DNA of 43,699 bases, from NCBI GenBank assembly GCA_025966315.1, contig JAOPUZ010000014.1:1-43699 (forward strand). The letters are read 5' to 3'. Below, piece by piece: positions 33,154-41,624 of the stretch (positions are counted from its first letter, which is position 1; the number at the start of each line of letters is the position of its first letter). The notes under the pieces were generated by a model. It did not search any database and had not been told where the DNA came from. It was given only the letters and a program-made list of their open reading frames with translations. Source of the stretch: Frankiales bacterium. GTDB lineage: Bacteria; Actinomycetota; Actinomycetes; Mycobacteriales; Jatrophihabitantaceae. The position numbers were made by a program, and so were the translations under genes.

Positions 33154-35268
33154 CTAGGGGAGCGGCAGCGGGGCCTTGCTCGGTAACCAGACGTTGAAGG
33201 TGGTTCCCTTGTTGACCTGCGACTCCAGGTCGATGGCGCCGCCGTGTCGCTGCACGATCTCTTGCACGATGGCCAGGCCCAGACCGGTACCGGGCACCGC
33301 CGCCGCGGAGGCGTTCGATGCTCGGAAGAACCGCGTGAACAGCTTCGCGAAGTCTGTTTCCGGAATGCCCATGCCGGTGTCGGCGACCTGGACGAATACG
33401 CCGTCCTCGTCGGTGTCCTTGGTCGCCACCACCGAAACCGTGCCGCCGGCCGGGGTGAACTTGATCGAGTTCGAGACCAGGTTGGTGAAAACCTGCTCCA
33501 GTTGGGCCGCGTCGGCTTCCAGGATCAGCGCCCCCGGCGGCGCCAGATCGAATTCCAGGACGACCCCGGCCGAGGACGCGAGCGGCAGCATGGCCCGGTT
33601 GACGATGCGCAGCACGGCGACAAGATCGACCAACGCGATGTCCAGCCGCAGCCGGCCGGCGTCGATGCGCGATTGGGTGAGCAGGTCCTCGATCAGGTTG
33701 CGCAGCCGAATGGCGTTGCGGTCGACGACGGTGAGCATCTTGACTGCCCCCTCGGGCAATGTGCCGCCGTCGCCGTCGCGCACCATTTCCAGATAGCCGC
33801 TGATCGACGTCAGCGGGGTGCGCAGTTCGTGCGAGACGGTCGAGATGAAGTCGGCCTTGGCCTGATCGAGTTCGCGGAGCAGCTGCACGGCCTGGGCTTG
33901 GCGTTCGATGAGGTGGGCCTGCACGAGACCGTGGGCCAGGTCCGCGGCCAGGTGCTGCGCGACCCCCGTTTCGCGCGGTCCCCAGTGCCGGGCGTGACCG
34001 GCCATCGCCACCCAGAGCAGCCCGAACGGACCGCTGCTGTCGCCGATCGGCACCACCAGGGCCGACCGGACGTTGGCGGCCTGCGCCACCTTCAAGACGG
34101 CGGAATCCCCATCTATGGGCTGATAAACCCGGAAGTCGTCGACGGCGAAGGCATGGGCCGATTCCCACAGCCGTATCGCGAGCGCCCGGTTGGCGACGGT
34201 GTCGAAGTCGAAGCCGGTGGGCAGCGGAGTCAGGCGGGGCAGGTGCCATTGGGCGGTGAGATCCGGAACCCGATCGTCGGGGAAGGTGTGCAGCCAGCTC
34301 CGGTCGGCCTCGAATGCGTCGCCCAGGCCCCGGACCAGGTGTTCGGCCATCTGGTTGCCGTTGGTGGTCCGGCGGATGGTCGAGGAGATCAGCCGGGTGC
34401 GCTGGCGGAACTGCTCGGCGTCCAGTTCGGCGATGACGTCGGCTCGGGCGCGAGCGCTCAACGCGTTGACCGATCGGGCCAGTGCGCGTACTTCGGAGGG
34501 CCCGTCGTCCTCATCCGCACGGGCCTGCAGATCACCGTCGTCCAGCCGACGCACGACCTGCCAGAGCTTGGTCAACGGTGAGCTGATCCCGGCTGCTGCA
34601 CGCACTGCCAGCCACAGTGCCAGCAGCACCGCGATGGCGATCGCGATCAGCAACAACGGCACGGCCAGCCCGCGCAAGCGCCGGGACTCCGCCCGCAGGT
34701 CGTTGCGTTTGGTGGATAGTCCGCTGGTGACCGCCGCGTTCGCTTGGCGGAACGCGTCGAACAACGCCTTGCCCTGGACCTCATCGGGCAGTGATGGGTC
34801 AGTCTTGACCTTGGTCGATTTCGCGATCGGGTCGGCGTACGTCGTCAGCCACGCCTGTGCCCGGTCTCGCTCGGTCGTGATCGCCGCGTCCTCGTCGTGT
34901 TGGCCGACGCTGTCCAGCGAGGCGCCGACCGTGTCGAAGAAACCGGAAATCTTGGTCCGGTTCGCGGTGTACGGCTCGAGAAACTCGCGGTTGGCGGTGA
35001 GGATGTATCCCCGAGTGCCAGTTTCGATGTCGAGCATTGTGGTCAGCGCGGAGTTGTGCGCATCGGTGGCCGGCGTGTAGCCGCGGGTGAGCTTCGCGGT
35101 CACGGAGGTAGACAGCTGGATGGCCAGCACTCCGGCCAGACCTACCAACAACACCAAGGCGGTCATCGCGATCACCAGTTGACGCAGCCGGCCGGCGACG
35201 GCGTCCCGGCCCTTGGGCAGCGGCGTCGAGTCGGTGATCGGCACTGGGACCGGGACGGTCGTGGTCAC
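33154..35268 (-). CDS. Sensor histidine kinase (CHASE3-HAMP-GAF-HisKA-HATPase)
   Basis: The 704-residue membrane kinase has a first membrane helix at about 28-52 and an extracellular CHASE3-like domain (TMLDIETGTRGYILTANREFLEPY). A second helix lies at about 200-222, followed by a HAMP linker, a GAF-like domain (about 290-440), HisKA with the phospho-accepting His480 in STVSHELRTPLTSISGYLE, and a HATPase domain. The N box is FTNLVSNSIKFT, and the G boxes are DTGMGIPE and GTGLGLAIVQEI. The GTG start overlaps the stop of the response regulator gene, so the pair forms one two-component system. The signal is unknown. Confidence 0.92.
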   Translation of the reverse strand: MTTTVPVPVPITDSTPLPKGRDAVAGRLRQLVIAMTALVLLVGLAGVLAIQLSTSVTAKLTRGYTPATDAHNSALTTMLDIETGTRGYILTANREFLEPYTANRTKISGFFDTVGASLDSVGQHDEDAAITTERDRAQAWLTTYADPIAKSTKVKTDPSLPDEVQGKALFDAFRQANAAVTSGLSTKRNDLRAESRRLRGLAVPLLLIAIAIAVLLALWLAVRAAAGISSPLTKLWQVVRRLDDGDLQARADEDDGPSEVRALARSVNALSARARADVIAELDAEQFRQRTRLISSTIRRTTNGNQMAEHLVRGLGDAFEADRSWLHTFPDDRVPDLTAQWHLPRLTPLPTGFDFDTVANRALAIRLWESAHAFAVDDFRVYQPIDGDSAVLKVAQAANVRSALVVPIGDSSGPFGLLWVAMAGHARHWGPRETGVAQHLAADLAHGLVQAHLIERQAQAVQLLRELDQAKADFISTVSHELRTPLTSISGYLEMVRDGDGGTLPEGAVKMLTVVDRNAIRLRNLIEDLLTQSRIDAGRLRLDIALVDLVAVLRIVNRAMLPLASSAGVVLEFDLAPPGALILEADAAQLEQVFTNLVSNSIKFTPAGGTVSVVATKDTDEDGVFVQVADTGMGIPETDFAKLFTRFFRASNASAAAVPGTGLGLAIVQEIVQRHGGAIDLESQVNKGTTFNVWLPSKAPLPLP

Positions 35269-35669
35269 GGGGCCGACCTGGCCAGCACCGCCTCCACACG
35301 CTGCAAGAGGTCACGGGGGCTGAAAGGCTTGACTACGTAGTCATCCGCGCCGAGCGCGAAGCCGGTCTCGACTTCGAATTCCTGGCTCTTGGCGGTTAGC
35401 AGAATTACCGGCAACCGGATGTCGAGGGTCTCGTCGCGCAGCTTGCGCATGATGTCGAGGCCGGACAGCCCGGGCATCATCACGTCCAACAGCGCGATGT
35501 CGAAGCGCGACTCGGTCAGCTCGTTCATAGCGGCGTGGCCATCGGCCACCGCTATGACATCGAACCCGGCGCTGATCAATTTCGACTCGACAAGTTCGCG
35601 GATGTCGCGGTCGTCCTCGGCCACGAGTGCGCGTTTCGACTCGATCGCGGGGACACCCTGCTCGGTCAT
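35265..35669 (-). CDS. Single-domain response regulator
   Basis: The 134-residue protein is a stand-alone receiver domain. The acidic pocket is AEDD (about 18-20), the phospho-acceptor is Asp62 in LLDVMMPG, the Thr/Ser switch is in LLTAKS, and the conserved Lys is in DDYVVKPFSPRDLL. There is no DNA-binding domain, so output goes by protein contact or phosphotransfer. It is directly upstream of and overlaps the histidine kinase gene. Confidence 0.93.
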   Translation of the reverse strand: MTEQGVPAIESKRALVAEDDRDIRELVESKLISAGFDVIAVADGHAAMNELTESRFDIALLDVMMPGLSGLDIMRKLRDETLDIRLPVILLTAKSQEFEVETGFALGADDYVVKPFSPRDLLQRVEAVLARSAP

Positions 35670-35727
35670 GGTTCAGACCCTTTCTTTGCCCCTATTCGAT
35701 TACTATGACCCCCCGTCACGTGCACGA

Positions 35728-37485
35728 TCATCCCTGGTGACTGGAGATGCGCAAATCGGCTCGCAACTGAAGCTGGGTCGCGAGCCGCACTTCCGAATCG
35801 TCGAGGTCCGTTCCGAGGAGCGCAAGGACTTTCCGAAGCCGGTATCGAACCGTTGTCACATGAACACTCAGAGTGGCCGCGGTCGCTAACGCGTCGGTGC
35901 CGCAGTCCAGGTATCGGAGCAACGTGCGGGCCAGTTCCGGTTGATCGAGAGCGAGCGTTGCCAGCCGTGGATCCTGCAGATCCGGCCGTGTTCGCAAGGT
36001 CTTTTCCAGCAAATCGTTGAGTAGCCGCGGTCGCTGCTGGTCGAACAGCAGCAGGCCCTCGTCGGCATCGGCCGGCAGCCGGCTACCCGTTCGCAGGCGT
36101 CCTGTCGTCCGGCCTGCCTCGAAACCGTTCGCATCGCGCTCATCCCGAACGGATTCGTGGGCGGCATTCAACACCAGGTCGGCTCCACGCCGCGATGCCG
36201 AGGCGTCGGTGACTGAGATCACGGCGGGTCCGACGCCCATAGTGGCGCCGGCGTCCACGTGCAGCCGCACCGCAGCCAGGGCGGTACGCAAGAACGGCAC
36301 CGCCTCGGGAGCGGCCGCGGTACTCGGCAGCAGCAGGTAGAAACGACCGTCGAGGACGGTCCAGGGTGCGCTGCGCCGGAAGGCCGCGGCATGAACCGAG
36401 ACGATCCCCGCGAGCTCGGCGAGCCGGAGGTGCTCGGCGGCGGGATCGGCCGCCGCGGCGTGCCCGTCCGCAGAGCTGTCGCGTTCGAGGGCGTCGGGGT
36501 GGTGGTCGTCGAGTGCGATCGCGGCCACCACACAGGGTTTGTCGGCCGCGCGGCCGACCGCTCGCACGATCGCAGCCGATCGACCGGCAAACAGTTCAGC
36601 CAAATCTTCGCCTGATTGCCGGCCGGCGCGGGCGTCCGGCCGGACCAGCTGTTCGGCGGTGAGGCGAGCCGCGCCCAGCAGGGCCTGGCGGGCATGCGCG
36701 GGGAATTCGGTCGCGCCCTGCTGGACCCAGATGGCCCCGAGCTGGCGTCGCCCGGCGAAGACCCCAACCGCGAGCCGGTGCCGCACCCCCGACTCGGGAT
36801 GCTCGGCTATCTCGACCACGTCATCGGGCGTGGCCAGCCTCTCGTACACACCCCATTCCCGGAGCAATTGCAGATGCGCGGCCGGACCCCGGCGTCCCAG
36901 GATCGAAAGCCGGCGTAGCTCGTCCACGTCATCGCTGGACCGGGAGTAGGCCAGCACTCGGGCGGCGGTGTCCTCGATGGTGACGAGCCCACCGGTGAGC
37001 GTCGCGATGGTCTGGGCGAGCTCGGCGAGGTCACCCGGGTCGCCGGCCGATCCCAACACCGGCGCCGCCGCGGCCTCGACGTGCCGGGCGAGCTCGAGGT
37101 GGATGTCGTGCCAACTCAGGCCGGCCGGCGCCCACCAGACCGGGACTCCGGTTCGGCGCACCGCGGCTTCGACGGTCCGGACGACTGCTGGCGCCGGCCG
37201 GCGCAGGACGAATCCGGCCACCGCTGCCCTCGATTCGCCGGCCGTTGCGCTGGTCGTCCGGCTGCGGGTTACCGGCTTCGGTTCGCTGGCCGCCGCGGCT
37301 TCGATCAGACCCGGCAGGCTTGACGCGTCGAGTCCGATGGTCAGCACCAGGGCGCCGGCCGGCAACTGTCCGGTCGGGTCTTGCGGATCGAGCAGGTACA
37401 GGTGATCGAAGCTCGGGGGGTCGGCCAAGTCGAGCTCCTGCGGTCCTGCCTGGACGTCGATCTTGCTCGTATCAGAGCGATTCAT
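35728..37485 (-). CDS. pruC: PucR-family regulator, probable proline-catabolism activator (PruC-like)
   Basis: The 585-residue protein has an N-terminal PucR-type domain, a GAF-like middle region, and the C-terminal CdaR/PucR helix-turn-helix LSVHVTTVRYRLRKVLALLGTDLDD. It is divergent from pruA and pruB, as mycobacterial PruC (Rv1186c) is from Rv1187-Rv1188, where it activates those genes. The symbol is given from this synteny and the family. ATG at 37485 is preferred over GTG at 37512. It shares an 82-bp promoter region with pruA that contains the inverted ends AGCCCC and GGGGCT, a possible operator. Confidence 0.85.
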   Translation of the reverse strand: MNRSDTSKIDVQAGPQELDLADPPSFDHLYLLDPQDPTGQLPAGALVLTIGLDASSLPGLIEAAAASEPKPVTRSRTTSATAGESRAAVAGFVLRRPAPAVVRTVEAAVRRTGVPVWWAPAGLSWHDIHLELARHVEAAAAPVLGSAGDPGDLAELAQTIATLTGGLVTIEDTAARVLAYSRSSDDVDELRRLSILGRRGPAAHLQLLREWGVYERLATPDDVVEIAEHPESGVRHRLAVGVFAGRRQLGAIWVQQGATEFPAHARQALLGAARLTAEQLVRPDARAGRQSGEDLAELFAGRSAAIVRAVGRAADKPCVVAAIALDDHHPDALERDSSADGHAAAADPAAEHLRLAELAGIVSVHAAAFRRSAPWTVLDGRFYLLLPSTAAAPEAVPFLRTALAAVRLHVDAGATMGVGPAVISVTDASASRRGADLVLNAAHESVRDERDANGFEAGRTTGRLRTGSRLPADADEGLLLFDQQRPRLLNDLLEKTLRTRPDLQDPRLATLALDQPELARTLLRYLDCGTDALATAATLSVHVTTVRYRLRKVLALLGTDLDDSEVRLATQLQLRADLRISSHQG

Positions 37486-37546
37486 AGCCCCGATCCTAAC
37501 TTTTTCGAGCACAATTGAGGGGTCGCATCGGCCTAATCTTGGGGCT
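37486..37546. promoter_or_regulatory. Divergent pruC/pruA promoter region with inverted repeat
   Basis: AGCCCC at 37486-37491 and GGGGCT at 37541-37546 are inverted repeats bracketing an AT-richer core (CTAACTTTTTCGAGCACAATTGAGG). A TAATCT at 37534-37539 is a fair -10 for pruA. Binding by the PucR-family protein is inference. Confidence 0.4.
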
Positions 37547-37567
37547 CCGACGAACGAGGAGCAGGTA

Positions 37568-39223
37568 GTGGACGCAGTAACTCAGGTACCCGTACCGCGC
37601 AATGAAGCCGTGCTGAACTACGCGCCGGGATCACCCGAGCGGACCGCACTCAAAACCGAGTTGGCGGCGATGGCCAGCTCCGAGGCCGAGTACACCTGCA
37701 CCGTCGGCGGCGAACAACGGCTCGGCGGTGGCGCCCGCGGCGTGGTCGTTCAGCCGCATCGGCACGCCGCGGTGCTCGGGTACTACGGCCAAGCCACCCA
37801 GCGGGACGCTGAAGACGCCGTGGAAGCGGCACTTTCGGCCGCGCCGGCTTGGCGCGAACTCTCCTTCGACGACCGCGCGGCCGTGTTCCTGCGGGCGGCC
37901 GATCTACTCGCCGGACCGTGGCGGGCCCGGCTCAACGCGGCCACCATGCTTGGTCAATCCAAGACCGCGATCCAGGCCGAGATCGATGCGGCGTGTGAGC
38001 TGATCGATTTCTGGCGCTTCAACGTCGCCTTCGGGCGAGCGGTGTTGGCCGAGCAACCGGCGTCATCTCCGGGGGTCTGGAACCGGCTCGACCACCGGCC
38101 GCTCGAGGGCTTCGTCTACGCGATCACGCCGTTCAACTTCACCGCCATCGCCGGCAACCTGCCGACCGCGCCGGCGTTGATGGGCAACGTGGTCATCTGG
38201 AAGCCGTCCGAAACCCAGTTACCGGCCGCGGTGCTGACCATGCGGTTGCTCGAGGCAGCCGGCTTGCCGCCCGGTGTCATCAACCTGCTGACTGGCGACG
38301 GCTTGGCTGTCTCGGAGGTCGTGCTCACCCATCCGGATCTGGCCGGCATCCACTTCACCGGGTCGACGGCGACGTTTCAACATCTGTGGCGCAGCATCGG
38401 CACCAACTTGGCCAACTACCGGACCTACCCGCGGCTGGTCGGCGAAACCGGTGGCAAGGACTTCGTGGTCGCCCACCCATCGGCGGACATCGACACCTTG
38501 CGAACGGCGTTGGTGCGCGGGGCGTTCGAATACCAGGGTCAGAAATGCTCGGCGGCCTCGCGGGCCTATATCCCCGCTTCGGTGTGGTCGCAGCTGGCCG
38601 ATCAGCTCATTGCCCAGACCGAGGCCCTCACCATGGGCGACGTCACGAATTTCGAGAACTTCCTCGGTGCCGTCATAGATCGTCGCGCCTTCGACCGGCT
38701 GGCTGCTGTGCTCGACCGGGCCAAGAACGATCCGGCCCTGCAGGTGATCGCGGGCGGAAGTGCCGATGACAGCGAGGGATTCTTCATCCGGCCCACGCTG
38801 TTGCTGTCCACCGACCCGCATCATGAGATCTTCTCGACCGAATACTTCGGGCCAGTGCTGGCGATCTACGTCTACGACGACACTGCGCCGACCGCGTTCG
38901 ACGACGTGCTGGACTTGGTGGACAAGGCGGCGCCGTACGGGCTGACCGGTTCGGTCATCGCGACGGATCGAGCGGCGGTGGCGCAGGCGATGAAGCGGCT
39001 GCGGTTCGCGGCCGGCAACTTCTACGTAAACGACAAGCCGACCGGCGCAGTGGTCGGTCAGCAGCCTTTCGGCGGATCCCGGGCCTCGGGCACGAACGAC
39101 AAGGCCGGGTCGATGTTGAACCTGCAGCGGTGGGTGTCCCCGAGGTCGATCAAAGAAACGCTGGTCCCGCCGACGTCGGTGAACTACCCGCATCAAGCGG
39201 CTGACCCGAGCGAGGTGGGCTGA
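37568..39223 (+). CDS. pruA: L-glutamate gamma-semialdehyde (pyrroline-5-carboxylate) dehydrogenase
   Basis: The 551-residue NAD-dependent aldehyde dehydrogenase oxidises glutamate semialdehyde to glutamate, the second step of proline degradation. The general base is Glu293 in GETGGKDFVV, and the nucleophile is Cys327 in YQGQKCSAASRAYIP. ITPFNFTAIAGNLP and FGGSRASGTNDKAG are hallmarks of the P5C dehydrogenase subgroup. GTG at 37568, with GAGGAG upstream, is chosen over the long in-frame extension starting at 37463, which would run through the promoter and the pruC start. Length agrees with mycobacterial homologues. pruB starts two bases after its stop. Confidence 0.94.
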   Translation: MDAVTQVPVPRNEAVLNYAPGSPERTALKTELAAMASSEAEYTCTVGGEQRLGGGARGVVVQPHRHAAVLGYYGQATQRDAEDAVEAALSAAPAWRELSFDDRAAVFLRAADLLAGPWRARLNAATMLGQSKTAIQAEIDAACELIDFWRFNVAFGRAVLAEQPASSPGVWNRLDHRPLEGFVYAITPFNFTAIAGNLPTAPALMGNVVIWKPSETQLPAAVLTMRLLEAAGLPPGVINLLTGDGLAVSEVVLTHPDLAGIHFTGSTATFQHLWRSIGTNLANYRTYPRLVGETGGKDFVVAHPSADIDTLRTALVRGAFEYQGQKCSAASRAYIPASVWSQLADQLIAQTEALTMGDVTNFENFLGAVIDRRAFDRLAAVLDRAKNDPALQVIAGGSADDSEGFFIRPTLLLSTDPHHEIFSTEYFGPVLAIYVYDDTAPTAFDDVLDLVDKAAPYGLTGSVIATDRAAVAQAMKRLRFAAGNFYVNDKPTGAVVGQQPFGGSRASGTNDKAGSMLNLQRWVSPRSIKETLVPPTSVNYPHQAADPSEVG

Positions 39224-39225
39224 CC

Positions 39226-40155
39226 GTGGCCCTGTTGCGGGAACCGCTGCTGGCCGCAGCCCGGTCAGCTCCGCTGCGACGCGTGGCCGAGAAGTCTCGG
39301 CTGACCCAGCCGGTGGTCCGCCGGTTCGTCGCTGGTTCGGCGGAGTCCGACGCAATGCGGGTGACGAACGGCCTGCTGGCGCAGGATCTGCGGGTGTCAT
39401 TGGACTTTCTCGGCGAGGACGTCACCTCGCTGGCCGGCGCTGAGCGAACCGTGGCCGCCTACGAATCCGTGCTCGCCGGGATTGGCCGGGCCGGCTGGGG
39501 CGACCGCGTCGAAGTGTCGGTGAAGCTGTCGGCTATCGGCCAATCTCTGGTGGACGGCCCGAAACACGCTCTCGAGGCGGCGCGCCGGATCTGCGTTGCC
39601 GCCGCAGCGGCCTCGACCACAGTCACGCTGGATATGGAAGATCACACGACCACGGACGCCACGCTCCAGACGTTGCGCGATCTTCGGGTGGACTTCGAGT
39701 GGGTCGGCGCGGTGCTGCAGGCCTACTTGAAACGGACGGAGGCCGACTGTCGTGAGCTCGCCGCCGCCGGCTCTCGGGTGCGGCTGTGCAAGGGCGCATA
39801 CGCCGAGCCGGAATCAGTGGCGTTCCAGGATGCGGCGGTAGACGCTTCCTACCGTCGGTGCCTCGATGTGTTGCTGCGCGGGCAGGGGTATCCGATGATC
39901 GCGACGCACGATCCAGCCATGATCCGGCACGCGCAGCTAACGATCAGCCAGACCGGACGGACGAACGACCAGCAGGAGTTCCAGATGCTGTTCGGGATTC
40001 GGCCCGATGAGCAATTGGCCTTGGCCGCGGCCGGCAATCGCATGCGGGTGTACGTGCCTTACGGCGACGAATGGTACGGCTATTTCATGCGTCGGTTGGC
40101 GGAGCGGCCGGCTAACCTCGGGTTCTTCCTGCGTTCCCTGCTCAGCCGAGGTTGA
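39226..40155 (+). CDS. pruB: Proline dehydrogenase (monofunctional)
   Basis: The 309-residue flavoenzyme oxidises proline to pyrroline-5-carboxylate. It has the shortened (beta-alpha)8 barrel of monofunctional proline dehydrogenases. Conserved motifs include VSVKLSAIGQSL, TLDMEDH, QAYLKRTEAD, RVRLCKGAYAEP, MIATHDP, and the C-terminal RVYVPYGDEWYGYFMRRLAERP. The GTG start lies two bases after pruA, so the two are an operon and probably channel the unstable intermediate. Confidence 0.94.
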   Translation: MALLREPLLAAARSAPLRRVAEKSRLTQPVVRRFVAGSAESDAMRVTNGLLAQDLRVSLDFLGEDVTSLAGAERTVAAYESVLAGIGRAGWGDRVEVSVKLSAIGQSLVDGPKHALEAARRICVAAAAASTTVTLDMEDHTTTDATLQTLRDLRVDFEWVGAVLQAYLKRTEADCRELAAAGSRVRLCKGAYAEPESVAFQDAAVDASYRRCLDVLLRGQGYPMIATHDPAMIRHAQLTISQTGRTNDQQEFQMLFGIRPDEQLALAAAGNRMRVYVPYGDEWYGYFMRRLAERPANLGFFLRSLLSRG

Positions 40156-40167
40156 TCCAGTTATCTG

Positions 40168-40215
40168 GGATAGGCGACTGTTCAGTCGCTGGATAGGCGG
40201 CTGATGCAGTCGCCT
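40168..40215 (+). terminator. Repeated hairpin after pruB
   Basis: Two imperfect tandem units (GGATAGGCGACTG... and GGATAGGCGGCTG...), each ending CAGTCGC, follow the stop. GCGACTG-TT-CAGTCGC (40174-40189) is a perfect 7-bp hairpin. AGGCGACTG (40172-40180) can instead pair with CAGTCGCCT (40207-40215), giving two mutually exclusive structures. Its role as terminator of pruAB is plausible, though no T-run follows. Confidence 0.6.
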
Positions 40216-40312
40216 GGTTGAACCGTTTCGGTCACGGCCGGCATTAAATCGGGATATGGTTTGCTGCTGGCGCGAGACGGATCGACGCCATCGGGGGACG
40301 CAGGGAGCGGCA

Positions 40313-40855
40313 ATGACGGACGGCACAGAACAGCAGCCGCGGTACGACGGGGCGCCGCCTACGTCGGACCAGTTCGGCGGCGTGGCGGTGAATCAGCCTG
40401 GTACGTACCAGGCCGCGCCGTACCAGGCCGCGCCGTACCAGTCTGGTACGTACCAGGCCGCGCCGTGGCAGTCCGCGGCTCGGTCTGAACCGCAGCGGCA
40501 AACCCCTATGCCATACGAGTATTCGGCCCAACCTCAGCCGTTCGGGTCGCCGCCCGGCACGACGCCGTATGTGCCGTACCCGTACCCGGGCCAGTCCCAG
40601 TACGGCTATTGGCAGTCTAAGTCCAGTAACGGGATGGCGGTGGCGTCACTCGTCCTGTCCATTTGCGGCTTCATGTTCTTCGGGCTCCCCGCGTTGCTCG
40701 GAATCGGTCTGGGCATTGCCGGCTACCGGGAGTCCAAGCGAACCGGAATCGGCCGACGCATGTCCATCTCGGGCATTGTGATCGGAATTCTGTGGGTCAT
40801 CCTGTACCTGGCCTTGGCCGCTTTTCTCATCGCGTACCTGCCGGATCAGGCGTAG
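40313..40855 (+). CDS. DUF4190-like membrane protein with Tyr/Gln/Ala/Pro-rich N-terminus
   Basis: The 180-residue protein has a low-complexity hydrophilic N-terminal half (repeats of the type TYQAAPYQAAPYQSG, coded by near-identical DNA at about 40399-40470). Two membrane helices follow: VASLVLSICGFMFFGLPALLGIGLGIAGY and ISGIVIGILWVILYLALAAFLIAYL. The RESKRTGIGRRMSISGIVIG segment between them is typical of DUF4190. Such proteins are common in actinobacteria, and their function is unknown. ATG at 40313 follows AGGGAGCGG. Confidence 0.8.
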   Translation: MTDGTEQQPRYDGAPPTSDQFGGVAVNQPGTYQAAPYQAAPYQSGTYQAAPWQSAARSEPQRQTPMPYEYSAQPQPFGSPPGTTPYVPYPYPGQSQYGYWQSKSSNGMAVASLVLSICGFMFFGLPALLGIGLGIAGYRESKRTGIGRRMSISGIVIGILWVILYLALAAFLIAYLPDQA

Positions 40856-40872
40856 GCGCCCACCAGAAATCA

Positions 40873-40890
40873 GTGCTGGCGATCCAGCAC
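40873..40890. terminator. Hairpin between convergent genes
   Basis: GTGCTGG and CCAGCAC form a 7-bp perfect stem with a CGAT loop, between the stop codons of the DUF4190-like gene and the convergent immunity gene. No T-run is present. Confidence 0.55.
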
Positions 40891-40933
40891 GAATCACCCA
40901 TTTGGCGTGTCAGCAGTTCGTCGGAATCGCAGG

Positions 40934-41593
40934 CTATTGCAACCAGGCGGGCGGTGAGCCGATGTCGCGGACGACCTGGCGGGCCAGTTCGATCAGTTCG
41001 CGTCGACCCATTCCGACCACGTCCGGGTCGATGTTGATCTTAAGCTCGGCGAGCCGAAGTCCTAACTCGTCGTCGGTGAGGTCGAGCAAGACGCTCAGTT
41101 GCCGGTCAAGCTCGCCAATGCCTTCGAACATGTTCACAGCGTCGCGTTGCAGGCCGGTGATCAGGCGGCGGTCGATGGATACTGCGATGGTGTCACTGAG
41201 TGTTCCGAGAAACGCGCGGATCTGCAGATAATCTGCTTCGTTTGTTGCCGCTAACAGTGGGTAGTAGTCGAACGCTGAAGGCGGGTCGGCGGCGATGCGC
41301 GCTGCTACGCCGGCGCGCACGCTCTCCAACCATTCTATCCAGTTCAGCCCGGCGTAGGTATTGCGCTCCAGGTACATTGGGCGACTGTCAAATGCTGCCT
41401 CAAGTTCCTGGGTGTTGTAGCGCGAAGTCATCTGATCTATCTCTGGTATCAGTTTGGCCGCTGCCGCTTGATTGTCTTCGATGTAGCGGTCGTAAAGTGT
41501 CTCTTCGTCGCCATAGATATCTAACCAGTCTTCATGGTAGTGCTCGCAAAAAAATACCAACTGGGGGTATTGAGACAAGTCAATTTCAAGCAT
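40934..41593 (-). CDS. CdiI-type immunity protein (contact-dependent inhibition immunity family)
   Basis: The 219-residue acidic cytoplasmic protein begins MLEIDLSQYPQLVFFCEHYHEDWLD. The YPxLxxFxxxYxxxDW pattern, followed by YGDEETLYDRYIED and a closing WIEWLESVRAGV, matches what I remember of the CdiI_2 immunity family. About 110 further residues follow that core. It would bind and block the toxin encoded just upstream (31-bp gap, same strand). ATG at 41593 follows AAGGAAG; the frame is open 58 codons upstream, but that part lies in the toxin gene. By eye it is clearly AT-richer than the surroundings, as is usual for exchanged toxin-immunity cassettes. Confidence 0.78.
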   Translation of the reverse strand: MLEIDLSQYPQLVFFCEHYHEDWLDIYGDEETLYDRYIEDNQAAAAKLIPEIDQMTSRYNTQELEAAFDSRPMYLERNTYAGLNWIEWLESVRAGVAARIAADPPSAFDYYPLLAATNEADYLQIRAFLGTLSDTIAVSIDRRLITGLQRDAVNMFEGIGELDRQLSVLLDLTDDELGLRLAELKINIDPDVVGMGRRELIELARQVVRDIGSPPAWLQ

Positions 41594-41624
41594 GTTCGAC
41601 TTCCTTCTGATGTATGACGCCCAT

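Noticed and set aside
37463-37567. Upstream start of pruA at 37463
   Set aside because: It would run through the divergent promoter and over the start of the regulator gene; GTG at 37568 has a good ribosome-binding site.
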